Source: Dromiciops gliroides
Taxonomy: Eukaryota; Chordata; Mammalia; Microbiotheria; Microbiotheriidae
Assembly: GCF_019393635.1 (NCBI RefSeq)
Contig: NC_057861.1
Location: forward strand, 91,866,827 to 91,930,826
Length of the DNA stretch: 64,000 nt
Direction: 5' to 3'
The number at the start of each line of letters is the position of its first letter. The first letter of the stretch is position 1. The notes beneath the pieces were generated by a model. It searched no databases, was not told the origin of the DNA, and was given only the letters and a program-made list of their open reading frames with translations. Position numbers and translations under genes: made by a program. Of this stretch, positions 47,732 through 60,299 are shown in pieces.

Positions 47732-50700
47732 TCACAGTAGGTCAACACTCAATGTTGATGATACTATGTACAATGTTCTTCTGGTTCTGCTCATCTCACT
47801 CATCATCAGCTCACGTAAGACCCTCCAGGTTTCTCTGAACTCCTCCTGCTCATCATTTCTTACAGCACAATAGTATTCCATTGTATTCATATACCACAAC
47901 TTGTCCAGCCATTCCCCAATTGATGGGCACCCCCTCAACTTCCAATTCCTTGCTACCATGTAAAGAGCAGCTATAAATATTTTTGTACATGTGGGTCCCT
48001 TTCCCCTTTCCATGATTTCTTTGGGAAAAAGACCCAAAAGTGGTATTGCTGGGTCAAAGGGTATGCACAGCTTTATCGCCCTTTGGGCATAATTCCAAAT
48101 TGCTCTCCAGAATGGTTGGATCAGTTCACAGCTCCACCAACAATGAATTAGTGTTCCAATTTTCCCACAGTTTCTCCAACATTTATTATCTTCTTTTTTT
48201 GTCATTTTAGCCAATCTGATAGGTGTCAGGTGGTACCTCAGAGTTGTTTTAATTTGCATCTCTCTAATCATTAGAGATTTAGAGCATTTTTTCATATGGG
48301 AATAGATAGCTTTGGTTTCTTCATTAGAAAACTGCCTGTTCATATCCTTTGACCATTTCTCAGTTGGGGAATGACTTGGATTCTTATAAATTTGATTTAG
48401 TTCCCTATATATTTTAGAGATGAGGCCTTTATCAGAAGTACTGGCCTCAAAAATTGTGTCCCAGCTTTCTGCCTCCCTTCTAATTTTGGATGCATTGCTT
48501 CTGTTTGTACAGAAAATTTTTAATTTAATATAATCAAAATCATCCATTTTGCATTTTATAATATACTCTATCTCTTGTTTGGTCAAAAACTGTTTTCCTT
48601 TCCAAAGATCTGATAGGTAGACTATTCCTTTCTCTCCTAATTTACCTATGGTATCACCTCTTATGTCTAAATCATGTATCCATTTTGACCTTATTTTAGT
48701 ATAAGGTGTAAGATGTTGGTCTATGCCTAATTTCTGCCATACTATCTTCCAGTTTTCCCAGCAGTTTTTGTCAAATACTGAGTTCCTATCCCAGAAGCTG
48801 GAGTCTTTGGGTTTATCAAACACTACATTACTAGTGTCATTTACTACTGCATTTCCTGAGCCTAGCCTATTCCATTGATCTAACACTCTATTTTTTAGCC
48901 AGTACTAGATAGTTTTGATGACTGTCGCTTTCTAGTAAAGCTCCAGGTTTGGTACCGCTAACCCACCTTCCTGTGAATTTTTTTTTCATTATTTCCCTGG
49001 ATATTCTTGATTTTTTGTTTTTCCAGATGAATTTTGTTATTATTTTTTCTAGCTGTATAAAATTATTTTTAGGTAGTCTGATTGGTATGGCACTGAATAA
49101 GTAAATTAATTTAGTCAGTATTGTAATTTTTACTCTATTAGCTCTGCCTATCCATGAGCAATTGATATCTTTCCAGTTATTTAGATCTGATTTGATTTGT
49201 GTGAAGAGTGTTTGGTAGTTGTGTTCATAGAGTTCCTGGGTTTGTCTTGGCAAGTAGACTCCCAAGTATTTTATATTATCTACCGTTACTTTAAATGGAA
49301 TTTCTCTTTCTATCTCTTGCTGCTGGACTTTGTTGGTCATGTATAGAAATGCTGATGATTTATGTGGATTTATTTTATATCCTGCTACTTTGCTAAAGTT
49401 GTTAATTGTTTCAAGTGATTTTAGAGTTGATTCTCTAGGATTCTTTAAGTATACCATCATATCATCTGCAAAAAGTGATAGTTTTGTTTCCTCCTTGCCT
49501 ATTCTAATTCCTTTAATTCCCTTCTCTTCTCTGATTGCTAAAGCTAACATTTCTAGGACAATATTAAATAATAAGGGTGATAATGGACATCCCTGTTTCA
49601 CCCCTGATCTTATTGGGAAGGCCTCTAATTTATCACCATTGCATATAATACTTGCTGATGCCTTTAGGTAGATACTGTTTATTTTATTAAGGAAAGCTCC
49701 ACCTATTCCTAAACACTCTAGTGTTTTTATTAGGAATGGGTGTTGTACTTTGTCAAAAGCTTTCTCTGCATCTATTGAGATAATCATATGATTTTGGTTG
49801 GTTTTCTTATTGATATGGTTGATTATGTTAATAGTTTTCCTAATGTTGAACCAGCCCTGCATTCCTGGTATAAATCCCACCTGGTCATAGTGTATTATCC
49901 TGGTGATCACTTGCTATAATCTCCTTGCTAATATCATATTTAAGATTTTAGCATCAATATTCATTAGGAAAATTGGTCTATAATTTTCTTTCTCTGTTTT
50001 TGCTTTGCCTGGTTTTGGTATCACCACCATATTTGTGTCATAAAACGAATTTGGTAGAACTCCTTCTTCACCTATTTTTCCAAATAATTTGTATAATATT
50101 GGAATTAATTGTTCTTTAAATGTTTGGTAAAATTCACCCATAAACCCATCTGGCCCTGGGGATTTTTTCTTAGGGAGTTCATTAATGGCTTGTTCAATTT
50201 CTTTTTCTAATATGGGTTTATTTAAGGATTTTATTTCTTCTTCAGTTAACCTGGGCAGTTTGTATTTTTGTAAATATTCATCCATTTCATTTAGATTGTC
50301 AAAATTATTGGCATACAGTTGGGCAAAATAATTCCTAATTATTGATTTAATTTCCACTTCATTGGTGGTAACATCACCCTTTTCATTTTTGATACTGGTA
50401 ATTTGGTTTTCTTCTTTCTTTTTTTTAATCAAATTAACCAATATTTTATCTATTTTATTGGTTTTTTCATAAAACCAGCTCTTAGTTTTATTGATTTACT
50501 CTATAGTTTTTTTGCTTTCAATCTTATTAATTTCTCCTTTAATTTTCAGGATCTCTAATTTAGTGTCTAATTGGGGATTTCTAATTTGTTCTTTTTCTAG
50601 CTTTTTAAGTTGCATGCCCAATTCATTAATCTCCTCTTTCTCTTTTTTATTCATGTAAACATTTAGAGCTATAAATTTTCCCCTAAGCACTGCTTTGGCT

Positions 50701-51675
50701 GCATCCCATAGATTTTGGTATGTTGTCTCATTATTGTCATTCTCTTGGATAAAGTTATTGATTGTTTTTATGATTTCTTGTTTGGCCCATTCATTCTTTA
50801 GAATGAAATTATTTAATTTCCAAATGATTTTCATTCTACTTTTCCCTGGCTCTTTCTTACATGTAATTTTTTTTTGCATCATGATCTGAGAAGGATGCAT
50901 TTACTATTTCTGCCTTTCTACATTTGACTATGATGTTTTTGTGCCCTAAAACATGGTCAATTTTTGAAAATGTGCCATGTACTGCTGAGAAAAAGGTATA
51001 TTCCTTTCTATCCCCATTCAATTTTCTCCAGATATCTATCATGTCTAACTTTTCTAGTAATCTATTCACCTCTTTCACTTCTTTCTTATTTATTTTTTGG
51101 CTAGATTTATCTAATTCTGAGAGGGGGAGATTCAGATCCCCCACTAGTATAGTATTACTGTCTAATTCCTCTTGTAACTCATTTAACTTCTCCTCTAAGA
51201 ACTTGGATGCTATACTACTTGGCGCATACATATTTAATATCGATATTACTTCATTATTTATAGTACCTTTAAGTAAGATGTAATTTCCTTCCTTATCTCT
51301 TTTAAGGAGATCCATTTTTGCCTGTACTTTGTCTGAGATAAGGATTGCTACCCCTGCCTTTTTTACTTTAGCTGAGGCATAATATATTCTGCTCCAGCCT
51401 TTTACCTTTACTCTGTGTGTATCTCTCTGCTTCAAATGTGTTTCTTGTAAACAGCATATTGTAGGGTTCTGGTTTTTAATCCACTCTGCAATTTGCTTCC
51501 GTTTTATAGCAGAGTTCATCCCATTCACATTCACAGTTATTATTACTGACTGTCTATTCCCCTCCATTCTATTTACTCCCTTTGTACTTTTCCCCCCTTC
51601 TTTCACCCTATTCCTCCTCACCAACGTTTTACTTCTTACCCCTGCCTCCTCCGATCTACCCTCCCTTTTTATCAC
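47732..51675 (-). pseudogene. L1 ORF2 protein: endonuclease and reverse transcriptase (interrupted)
   Basis: ORF2p nicks target DNA and copies L1 RNA into it. The endonuclease (51555-50870) keeps NVNGM, CLQETH, VGDLNLPL, SKIDHVLG and FSDHD, the residues of the APE-like active site. A frameshift near 50870 and a stop near 50496 break the linker. The reverse transcriptase (50441-48888) has [39 protein letters not shown] and FADDMMVY, with an interruption at about 49911. The C-terminal part (48886-47732) has [18 protein letters not shown], the Cys/His motif, and ends IVSSTLSVDLL. Pieces are 272, 134, 175, 340 and 384 codons. The catalytic words are intact though the chain is not. Confidence 0.92.
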
Positions 51676-52151
51676 CCCCCTCTCTTTTCTTTACCCTTTT
51701 CTACCTTGCTTTTTTCCTCCCTTCTATCAGTCCCCCCCTTTCCCTTCCCCTTTTGTTTCCCTAAAGAATGAATTAAGTTTCTTTATCTCAATGAACATAT
51801 ATGTTATTCCCTCTTTGAGTCAAATCTAATGAGAATAGGGTTGAAACAATGTTTCCCCCTGCTTTCTTTCCCTCTATTGTAATAGGTTTTTTTCCACCTC
51901 TTCATGTGATATAATTCATCCCATTCCACCTCCCCTTTCCTCTCCTCCCCATAGACTCCCTTTTTAACCCCTTAATTCTTTTGTATCATCACATCAAAGA
52001 CAATTTATATTTATGCCCTCTATATAAAGTCCTTCTCTCTGCCCAAATACATTTACAGTTCTTAAGAGTTATGAGTATTATCTTCCTGTGTAGGGATATA
52101 AACAGTTTAACCTAATAGGGTAACCTTTTTTTTCCCCCTCTGTTTACCTTT

Positions 52152-53182
52152 TTAAACTTCTCTTGAGTCTTGTATGTTGAGATCGAATTTTCTATTCAGT
52201 TCTGGTCTTTTCACCAGGAAAGATTGAAAGTCCGCAATGTCATTAAATGTCCATCTTTTCCCCTGAAAGAAAATGCACATTTTTGCTGGGTAATAGATTC
52301 TCGGCTGCAATCCAAGCTCCTTTGCCTTCCGGAATTTCATATTCTAAGCCTTGCGGTCTTTTAATGTTGAAGCTGCCAGGTCCTGAGCAATCCTGACTGT
52401 GGCTCCATGATATTTAAATTGCTTCTTTCTGGCTGCTTGGAGTATTTTCTCCTTCACCTGATAATTCTGGAATTTGGCTACAATATTCCTTGGAGTTGTC
52501 CTTTTGGGGTCTCTTTCAGGAGGTGATCGGTGGATTCTTTCAATGATGATTTTATCCTCTGATTCTATGATATCAGGGCAGTTCTCCTTAATAATTTCCT
52601 GGAATATGGTGTCTAGATTCTTTTTCTGGTCATGGCTTTCAGGCAGTCCAATGATTCTCAAATTGTCTCTCCTTGATCTGTTTTCCAGATCAGTTGTCTT
52701 TCCAATGAGGTATTTCACATTTTCTTCTATTTTTTCATTTTTTTGATTCTGCTTGACTGATTCCTGGTGTCTCATGGATTCCTTATCTTCCAACTGTCCC
52801 ACTTTAATTTTTAAGGTATTGTTTTCTTCAGTGAGATTATGCACCTTTTTTTCCATTTGGCCAAATGAATTTTTTAAGGCTTTGTTTTCTTCAGTGAAAT
52901 TATGTGCTTCCTTTCCAAGCTGCTGATTCTTTTTTCATAGTTTTCTTGTTTTGCTTTCATTTCTCTCCCCATTTTTTCTTCTACCTCTTGCAATTGATTT
53001 TTAAAATCCTTTTTGAGCTCTTCCAGGAAGGCTTTTTGTTCTTGAGACCAATTCACCTTCCCTCGTGAGGCTTCAGATGTAGGCAATTTGAGGCTATCAT
53101 CCTCATCTGAGTTTGTGTTGGCTTCTTCCCTATTGATACAGAAGCTCTCAATGGAGAGGGCTCTTTTTTGCTTCTTACTCAT
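52152..53182 (-). pseudogene. L1 ORF1 protein (interrupted)
   Basis: ORF1p is the RNA-binding chaperone of the L1 particle. Starting at 53182 the frame reads MSKKQKRALSIESF, an acidic patch, then a coiled coil (FLEELKKDFKNQLQEVEEKM; NLTEENNTLKIKVGQLEDKE). The RRM-type domain shows NRSRRDNLRIIGLPE and IIIERIHR, and the C-terminal domain shows LQPRIYYPAKM. The protein is split at about 52857-52873 and again near 52341, leaving three pieces (102, 170 and 62 codons). The order and length match a roughly 340-residue ORF1p. Confidence 0.88.
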
Positions 53183-53763
53183 TATTGCAGCTTATTTATT
53201 TATTCTTTACATTGAGGTCTGCTCTGGGGGCACCAGGGTCCCTGTTTTGGGCTTCTTGTGCAGGGGTATAGGTGCTGTGTGACCGGCTTTTTACTCTGAG
53301 GCCTTTATGGTGTGTGAAGATCCCCTGCCCTGAACTTCCTGTCTGATTGTGCTCGGCCAGCCAGGCGCCCGGCGTCTGATCCCGCCTGACCCGTTCGTGG
53401 CCCTCTCGGCTGGTGCAGGTAGGTTTTTCCACTGTCCTTCGTGGCCACCAGATTTTTGAACCAGGTTCCAGGGGCCTCAGTTGTTCGGCTGTGGCCCGCA
53501 GCTCCTGCTGACTTGCCCCGACCCCCTCGGCACTGGGTTGCTGCCCTGCGCTGGGCCTCCCTTTTGCCTGAGTCAGACCGACCTTTTCCTGAAGTCTTCT
53601 AAATTATCTCTGGTTGGAGGACTGTGTCTCTCTGTCTCTTTGCAGGTTCTGTAGTTTCAGAATCCATGCAGAGGCTTGATTTAATGTTCGTTTTGAGGGA
53701 ACAGAAGGAGAGCTCAGGCAGTTTGCTGCTTCCTCTCTGCCATCTCAGCTCGGCCCCCGCCCT
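53183..53763 (-). promoter_or_regulatory. L1 5' UTR with internal promoter region
   Basis: 580 bp, clearly GC-richer than the body of the element, with several CpGs. L1 5' UTRs carry an internal RNA polymerase II promoter. No particular factor site is claimed. Confidence 0.7.
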
Positions 53764-54514
53764 GAAATCTACTGTTTGATAAACCCAAAGACTCCAGTTT
53801 CTGGGATTAAAAATTCACTATTAGATAAAATTTGGTGTGAAAACTGGAAAAAAGTATGGCAGAAACTAGTCATAGATCAACATCTCACACCATATACCAA
53901 GAAAAGGTCAAAATGGCTACATCATTTAAACATGAAGGGTGATACCATAAGCAAATGAGTAGAGCAAGGAATGGTTTACCTGTGAGATCTATGGAGAAGG
54001 AAGAATGCATGACCAAACAAGAGACAGAGAGCATTACAAAATGCAAAATGGATAATTTTGATTATGTAAAGCTAAAAACCTTTTGCACAAACAAAACCAA
54101 TGCAACCAAGATTAGAAGGAAAGCAGAAAGACAGGAAATGATTTTTATAGCCAGTATTTCTGATAAAGGCCTCACTTCACAAATAAATGCAGAACTAGTC
54201 AAATTTTAAGTCATTCCCAATTGATAAATGTTCAAAGAATATGAACAGGAAGTTTTCACTGAAGAAATCAAAGCTATTTATAGTCATATGAAAAAATGCT
54301 CTAATTCACTGTTGATTTTAGAGATGCAAATTAAAACAACTTTGAGCTAACACCTCACACCTATCAGATTGGTTTGTATGACAGAAAAGGAAAATGAAAA
54401 AATGGTAGAGAAAATGTGGGGAAACTGGTATGCTAATGTACTGTTGGAGATATTGCATGGTACAAGTATTCTGGAGAGCAATTTGGAACTAGGTTCAAAG
54501 AGCAATCAAATTGT

Positions 54515-55272
54515 CAATTAACTTAAAAATTTTTTTTTTCACTTAATAGTATCTTATTTTTCCCAATTACATGTAATGATATTTTTCAGCATTCAATTTT
54601 GTAAGATTTTGAGTTTAAAATTTCTCATCTTCCCTCTTTCTCTTACCCTCTCTCTGTGACAACAAGGAATCTGATATAGGTCATAAAGTAGAATCAATTT
54701 AAGCATATTTCCCCATTAGTCAGGTTCTAAAAGAAAAAAAAATCAGAACAAAAGGGAAAACCCATGAGAAAGAAACACAAAACAAAATTTAAAATGTTAA
54801 AATAGTATGCTTCTATCTGCATTCAGATTCCATAGTACTTTCTCAGGATATGGATAGTATTTTCTATCATAAATCTTTGGAAATTGTCTTGGATCATTGT
54901 ATTGTTGAGAAGAGATAAGTCTAACATATTTACTTATTACACATTGTTGCTGTCACTGTGTATAATGTTCTCCTGGTTCTGTTCACTTCACTCAGCATAA
55001 GTTCATGTAAGTCTTTCCAGTTATCTGAAATCTGCCGGCTCCCAATTTCTTATAGCACAATTGTTGGGTGAAGGGATATGCACAGTTTTATAGCCCTTTG
55101 GGCCTAGTTCCAAGTTGATTTCCAGAATTGTTGGATAGTTAAAAACTCCACCAAAATACATTAGTGTTCCAATTTTCCCACATCTTCTCCAACATTTATC
55201 ATTTTCACTTTTTGTCAAAATAGCCAATCTGAGAGGTGTGAGGTAGTACCTAAGAGTTGTTTTTAATTTAGG
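54515..55272 (-). mobile_element. 5'-truncated L1 inside old L1
   Basis: 3' UTR and the ORF2 end in antisense (TAATTACATGTAATG-like, AAGGAATCTGATATAGG, GCCAATCTGAGAGGTGTGAG). Bounded by a 13-bp duplication GCAATCAAATTGT (54502-54514, 55273-55285). Confidence 0.93.
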
Positions 55273-55629
55273 GCAATCAAATTGTGTAAACCCATTGATC
55301 TGCTACTACCACTGCTAGTTCCATATGTCAAAGAGAGCATAAAAAGGAAAAGGATCCATATGTACAAAAATATTTATAGCAGCTCTTTTTGTGGTGGCTA
55401 AAAGTTGGAAATTGAGGAGATGTCCATCAATTGGGCATTTGCTAAATAAGTTGTGGTAGCTGAATGTATTGAAAAACTATTTTGCTATAAGAAATAAAGA
55501 GCATGCAGATTTCAGAAAAAAAACAAAAACAAAAACTTGGAAAGACTTCTATGAACTAATGCTGAGTGAAGTGAGCAGAACCAGGAGAACATTGTGCATA
55601 GTAACTATGTGATGATCAACAATGATTGG

Positions 55630-55790
55630 GGGGGCAGCTAGGTGGCACAGTGGATAAAGCACCAACCCTGGAGTCAGGAGTACCTGAGTTCAAATCCGGC
55701 CTCAGACACTTAACACTTACTAACTGTGTGACCCTGGGCAAGTCACTTAACCCCAATTGCCTTACCAAAAAAAAAACAACAACAACAACT
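55630..55790 (+). mobile_element. Mar1/WSINE-type SINE inside old L1
   Basis: Head GGGGGGCAGCTAGGTGGC and an A-rich/(CAA)n tail. ATGATTGG on both sides (55622-55629, 55791-55798). Confidence 0.9.
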
Positions 55791-56149
55791 ATGATTGGAC
55801 TTAGCACTTCTCTACAGAGAAAGAACTAATGAAGTCTGAGTGCAGATCAAAGCATACTATTTTCATTGTTTTGTTGTTTTTTTATGTGTTTTTTCTTCTT
55901 TTCTTCTGTCACAACATGATTAATGTAGAAATATGCTTTACATTATTCTACATGTATATCCTATATCAGATTTCTTGACATCTTGGTTGGGGGGGGAGAA
56001 AAATTTGGAATTCAAAATCTTTTAGAAAATGAATGATAAAAATCATCTTTACATGTAATTAGGAAATGAAATACTATTTAAAACTAAATAAAATATTAAG
56101 GGTTTAATAAATGCTTCTTTCCTTCCTTCATTCCTTTCCTCAAGCTTCC

Positions 56150-57260
56150 TAAGGCAATTTCTCAACAGATGCCCTTAATTCTTATTATACTGAGAAAACA
56201 GAGACTATGTGCCAGGTTTTCTCTCATCTCCTAGTATTCTTTAAAAGCTTTACTCTTCCTTTCATTTTTTTTTACTCCTATCTCTATGGAAAATGTAGTT
56301 TGATCCTTCATAAAGGCATATCCTTCATTTAATTCCATCCACTGAATTTTATAACCTCTCATCTGCAAGAGATTGCCACACTGATCTTTTTCTATCTCAT
56401 ATTTATTCTCTTCCTATCTACTGGCTCTTCAGCCAGTGCCTAGAAATATATTCAGGTCTACCTCACATTAAAAAAAGTTTATTTGACCCTTCTATCCTTT
56501 AAACACTTTTCCTACAAATTGCTTCCCTTTTACTTTCAAACTTCTAGAAAGAATCATCCTCACACATTGCCTCTACTTTCTGACTACTCTCTCATTTCTC
56601 AACCCATTGTAGCATGGCAGGTAAACTCAAAACTCAATTTGCCAAGATTAGATGTGACCTTTCATTTTTTAAATTTTATCATAAAAGCATTTTATTATTT
56701 TCTAGTTACATGTAGAAATAGTTTTCAACATGTTTTTTTTAAGATTTCTAGTTGCAAATTTTTCTACCTTCCTCCCTTCCCTCCCCCCTCCCCAAGACAG
56801 AAAGCAATATGATATAGGTTATATATGTATAATAACATTAAACATATTTCTGCTTTAGCCATGTTGTGAAAGGTCAGAGCAAAAGGGAAAAACCTCAAAA
56901 AACATGAAACAAAAGAGTAGAAACAGCATGTTTCAATCTGCATCGAGATTCCACAGTTCTTTTTTTTCTGTATGTGGAGAGCATTTTTCATCATGAGTCC
57001 TTTGGAATTATCTTGGATCATTGTATTGCTGAGAAAAGTCTATCACAATTGATCCTCACACAATGTTGTTGATACTGCGTACAATGTTCTCCTGGTTCCG
57101 CTCATTTCAGATGTGATCTCCTAATTGTTAAATCTATTTCTCTTTTCTCAGTCCTCATTCTAATTGACCTCCAAACACCTTGTCATGCCAGTGACATTCC
57201 TTTCTCCTGAACAATCTTTACTCCCTTAGTTAAATACTATGAAACTCTACTTTCCTGTTC
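56150..57260 (+). repeat. L2 LINE, sense, split by an L1
   Basis: ORF-end text before and after the insert: CTTCTAGAAAGAATCATCC, CAACCCATTGTAGCATGG, then TCCTAATTGTTAAATC and CATTCTAATTGACCTCC. Decayed. Confidence 0.6.
56661..57108 (-). mobile_element. 5'-truncated L1 in L2
   Basis: L1 3' UTR in antisense (TTACATGTAGAAATAG, CTCCCCAAGACAG, TTCTCCTGGTTCCGCTC). AGATGTGACCT (56650-56660) and AGATGTGATCT (57109-57119) are the duplication with one change. Confidence 0.9.
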
Positions 57261-57264
57261 CCTA

Positions 57265-58055
57265 TCCTTTAATGAATCATCCTCAATTCCCATTTTATAT
57301 TGACAACACAAAGTCACGGGATTTTGGATTTGGGAGGGACCTCAGAGGCTATCTAATCTAAAACTTAGCCTAAAAGAAATACTTGCTATGCTATCATTGA
57401 GAAGTCTTCAGTTATCCTATGATTGGAGGAAGAGAGCACCACCATATAACTTTAAATGTTAGGTTGTTTGTTTGGTTTTGGTTTGGTTTGGTTGGAGTTG
57501 TTTGCTTTTGTTTGTATTGTTTTTGGTTTTTCTGGCATTATTTCTAAATTTAACTCTTCAACCTCTACATGGTTGTTGTGAGAATCAAATGAGATAATTG
57601 TAAAGCACTTAGAACAATGTCTGTCACATAGTAAGCATTATGTCAAAATTATTGTTGTGGCAGTGGTGGTGTTTGTTGTGGTGGTTGTTGTCTGGGGTCA
57701 AATAGAACACATCTAATCCTCCTTTATTGAAGCCTTCTAAATACTAGACAATAGACATCATAGTCCATTTTCGTCTTCTCCAAATTCAGCATCCCTAGGG
57801 TTGCCAATGTTAAGATTAATATATACTCAAAGATACTGTCATCCTAATCACTCTCTAGGAGAAACATGGGAAATGCCAAGGTCATCCAGTGCATCCCAGG
57901 CCATTGTCAGTTTTCTCGACCTTTGTCTTACCACAGGACTTCAATTACTCTAGAAGAGAGAGACTGATGACTTTGTGCACCAATGAATCATTTAAATATG
58001 ATGCATGGAAGAGTCAAGACATCACCATATGATGTCACTGGTCCTTTTCAAAAAT
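57265..58055. other. Old MIR/CORE-SINE traces, no gene
   Basis: GGATTTGGGAGGGACCTCAG (57325) and GGTTGTTGTGAGAATCAAATG (57560) are CORE-SINE-like words. A (TTTGG)n patch lies at 57470-57500 and a GTGGTG patch at 57655-57700. Confidence 0.45.
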
Positions 58056-58066
58056 GAAGGACAAAC

Positions 58067-58220
58067 TGGGGGGCGGCTAGGTGGCACAGTGGATAAAGCA
58101 CTGGCCCTGGATTCAGGAGTTCAAATCCAGCCTCAGACACTTGACACTTACTAGCTGTGTGACCCTGGGCAAGTCACTTAACCCCCATTGCCCCGCAAAA
58201 AAAAAAAAAAAAAAAAAAAA
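58067..58220 (+). mobile_element. Mar1/WSINE-type SINE with long pure A tail
   Basis: Head GGGGGGCGGCTAGGTGGC and a tail of about 24 uninterrupted A. Exact 11-bp duplication GAAGGACAAAC (58056-58066, 58221-58231). The long clean tail suggests a recent insertion. Confidence 0.95.
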
Positions 58221-58231
58221 GAAGGACAAAC

Positions 58232-59000
58232 AACAATAACAAAATAAAGAGATTATATATGTTGTTCTTATTCCTGGCATCTATGCGTCACTTTATACAT
58301 CCCAAGATCTCATTCACAATTTTGGCTGCCATATCACCCTGCTAATTAGTGTTTTACTAAAATCCCCATTTTTTTTCCAGACAAACCCCTGGTCAACTGT
58401 GCCCCTCCTTAAGGGATCTGGTTCATATTATCATAGTCATATTATTGTAAGGAAAGCCATTCATTTGTATTTTGTACATTTATCAATGTAAAAGTCATTT
58501 TCCTCTACCCAGAAATACTTGACCCTCCCCTGGTACTAAGGGATGAAAGACAAGTGAATGGGTCAATCATGCCCTATTATCTATCTTGGCCATGCTTCTC
58601 ACAGTACATAAAACAGTAGGTGGTATTCCCAATGCCAACTACCAGATCAGAACTCCTTGACACATTTACAGACTTCCTGTGTCAAGGTTTTCAATTATAA
58701 ATATAATTTTGTTAATTACCAAAATTATCTCAATTGACATTTCCCTTTGAAATTCTTATCCCTTTCCCAATTTCATGTAATATAAAGGATTACACACTCA
58801 TAGTGATAGCAGAGTCCTATTTCATATTCAGAAAGACTTCCACTCAGATGTATGAGTCTGGCACATGCTGTTGCATCTCTGATGACTCTAACTGGTTTCA
58901 CATAAAGCAGATGACTCCCTTTCTTTTCAAAATTCTGGTTGTAGTTTGACATTTCTGACAGGGTTCTAAGCAATCCGACTCCAACCTTGCATGTCTTATT
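58232..59000. other. No gene seen
   Basis: AT-rich sequence. Both strands give only short frames without family features (58734-58949 plus, 58773-58973 minus). Confidence 0.4.
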
Positions 59001-59650
59001 CTTTTTTCTACACCTAGAAATCCAGGAAATTATATGGGATTATTTCAAAACAAAACTTTTATTTGACTCTGCCCTCTCTTTTGTCCCCCATAAGCAATCA
59101 GTAACCAATTCTCATGAATTCTTTCTACTCTATCTTGTGTATCCATCATCCCCTTTCCTCTACTCACATACCTACTCCCCTTAGTCCAAGTTATCATCAT
59201 CCCTTTGGGGAGGTAATGAAATAGTTTTCAAATTGATCTTCCTACTTTTAATATGCCCCCATCCACATCATCCTCCCTGAAGATTAAAAAATAATCTTCC
59301 TAAGGTATGATGTCTGATTCTGTCATCTCTCTATGCAAAAACTTTTAGTTGTTCCTCAATGCCTAGACAATAAATTACAATGTCCTTATTTTTATACCTA
59401 AGGGCCTTTACAATTTGGCTTTCATATAGCTACTTTCCAAATCTACTCTCCAAACAAATGAGGATAGTAGATATTCCTTAAATTCAGTGCTCTACATCTT
59501 ATATCTGTATCTCCATTCAAGTCAAGTACCATGCTTGAATGCACTCTCAGCTTATCACCTTTTAGAATTCTTTTTCTTTCTACACATGTCACTTTAGATG
59601 TTACCTTCTTCATGAAACCTTGCTTTTTTGCTGTGCTTGTCCCTTGAGAG
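59000..59650 (+). repeat. L2 LINE 3' region, sense
   Basis: GCCCCCATCCACATCATCC, TAGTTGTTCCTCAATGCC, AAGGGCCTTTACAATTTGG and GATGTTACCTTCTTCATG follow the L2 ORF end and 3' UTR. Confidence 0.6.
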
Positions 59651-60286
59651 AAGGCAGGAAGGGACCTTAGTATCCTCCCATCTGCCCCAAAAGACTTGTC
59701 TCTAATCCAGGAGTTTACAACTTCTTGCTGAACCACCTGATCTTTCAACTCAGCTGAGAAGAGGAATCAAACCGTTATCTGACTGACTTTCTTTTTTCTT
59801 TTGCTATGCATGCTCCCTGAGTGGAGATTGCTAGAAGTATTCAGGGCAACTTCCATCTTTGCCAGTAGTAGACAACTGCTACCTCCTGCTTCTAGTCTCA
59901 TCTCATAATCATGATGTGGAGAACATCTGGTTCAGAAAGGAGCAAACTTCCTTTTGACCTCAGACTCCATCTACTGCTGTGTTTTCCCTTTAAGGAAAAG
60001 GAATAGGAGTCAATTGGGAGTGCAATTTTCTTCTGCTGTGCTGGTTTGACTTCTACCAACTGTCTCCTGCCAAATCTCCAGAGGGAAAAGTAGTGAAATG
60101 GGACCTCCCATTTGATCATGTCCCTTTTACTTTATCCTGAATTAGTCTCCAGATCAATCTCTAGCCCTCCATTGGGAAGAGGAGTGGTAACATTCACTCA
60201 ATGATGAATATTCACACACCCAGTCATACATATCCCAATGATTCTGAATCCCTGTAGGTCATTTTCAAAAGTCCATAACCCATCCC
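59650..60286. other. No gene seen
   Basis: Mixed sequence with no repeat identified. Short frames on the minus strand (59748-59443, 60119-59898) show no recognisable domain. Confidence 0.4.
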
Positions 60287-60299
60287 CCACCACCCAATT

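Larger units (their letters stand above)
47251..53763 (-). mobile_element. Near-full-length L1 (about 6.5 kb)
   Basis: Complete in outline on the minus strand: GC-rich 5' UTR (53183-53763) starting with a GCCGAGCTGAGATGGCAGAG box, ORF1, inter-ORF region, ORF2 and 3' UTR with a polypurine run and an A tail at 47251. It is flanked by an 11-bp duplication GAAATCTACTG (47240-47250, 53764-53774). It is inserted into the old L1 in opposite orientation. ORF1 has about two interruptions and ORF2 about four, so it is not competent, but it is much less decayed than the other L1s here. Confidence 0.95.
46718..56095 (+). mobile_element. Old L1, sense 3' part, hosting four later insertions
   Basis: Sense ORF2 from the thumb region onward, in pieces: 46718-46945, 47091-47250, 53764-54514, 55273-55629 and 55791-56095. 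The words are in the right order (TCATGGATAGGCAGAAC; GATCAACATCTCACACC; AACACCTCACACCTATC; GGAAATTGAGGAGATGTCC; TTTACATGTAATTAGG). The later arrivals are a SINE, a near-full L1, a truncated L1 and another SINE. Many stops and indels. Confidence 0.85.

Noticed and set aside
49330-49671. Plus-strand 113-codon frame within L1
   Set aside because: Shadow of the reverse-transcriptase frame on the other strand; the same applies to 50924-51283 and 52474-52746.
55630-55770. tRNA-like A/B box in SINE heads, considered as tRNA genes
   Set aside because: Each belongs to a SINE with a shared core, tail and target duplications; no cloverleaf-complete tRNA was found.
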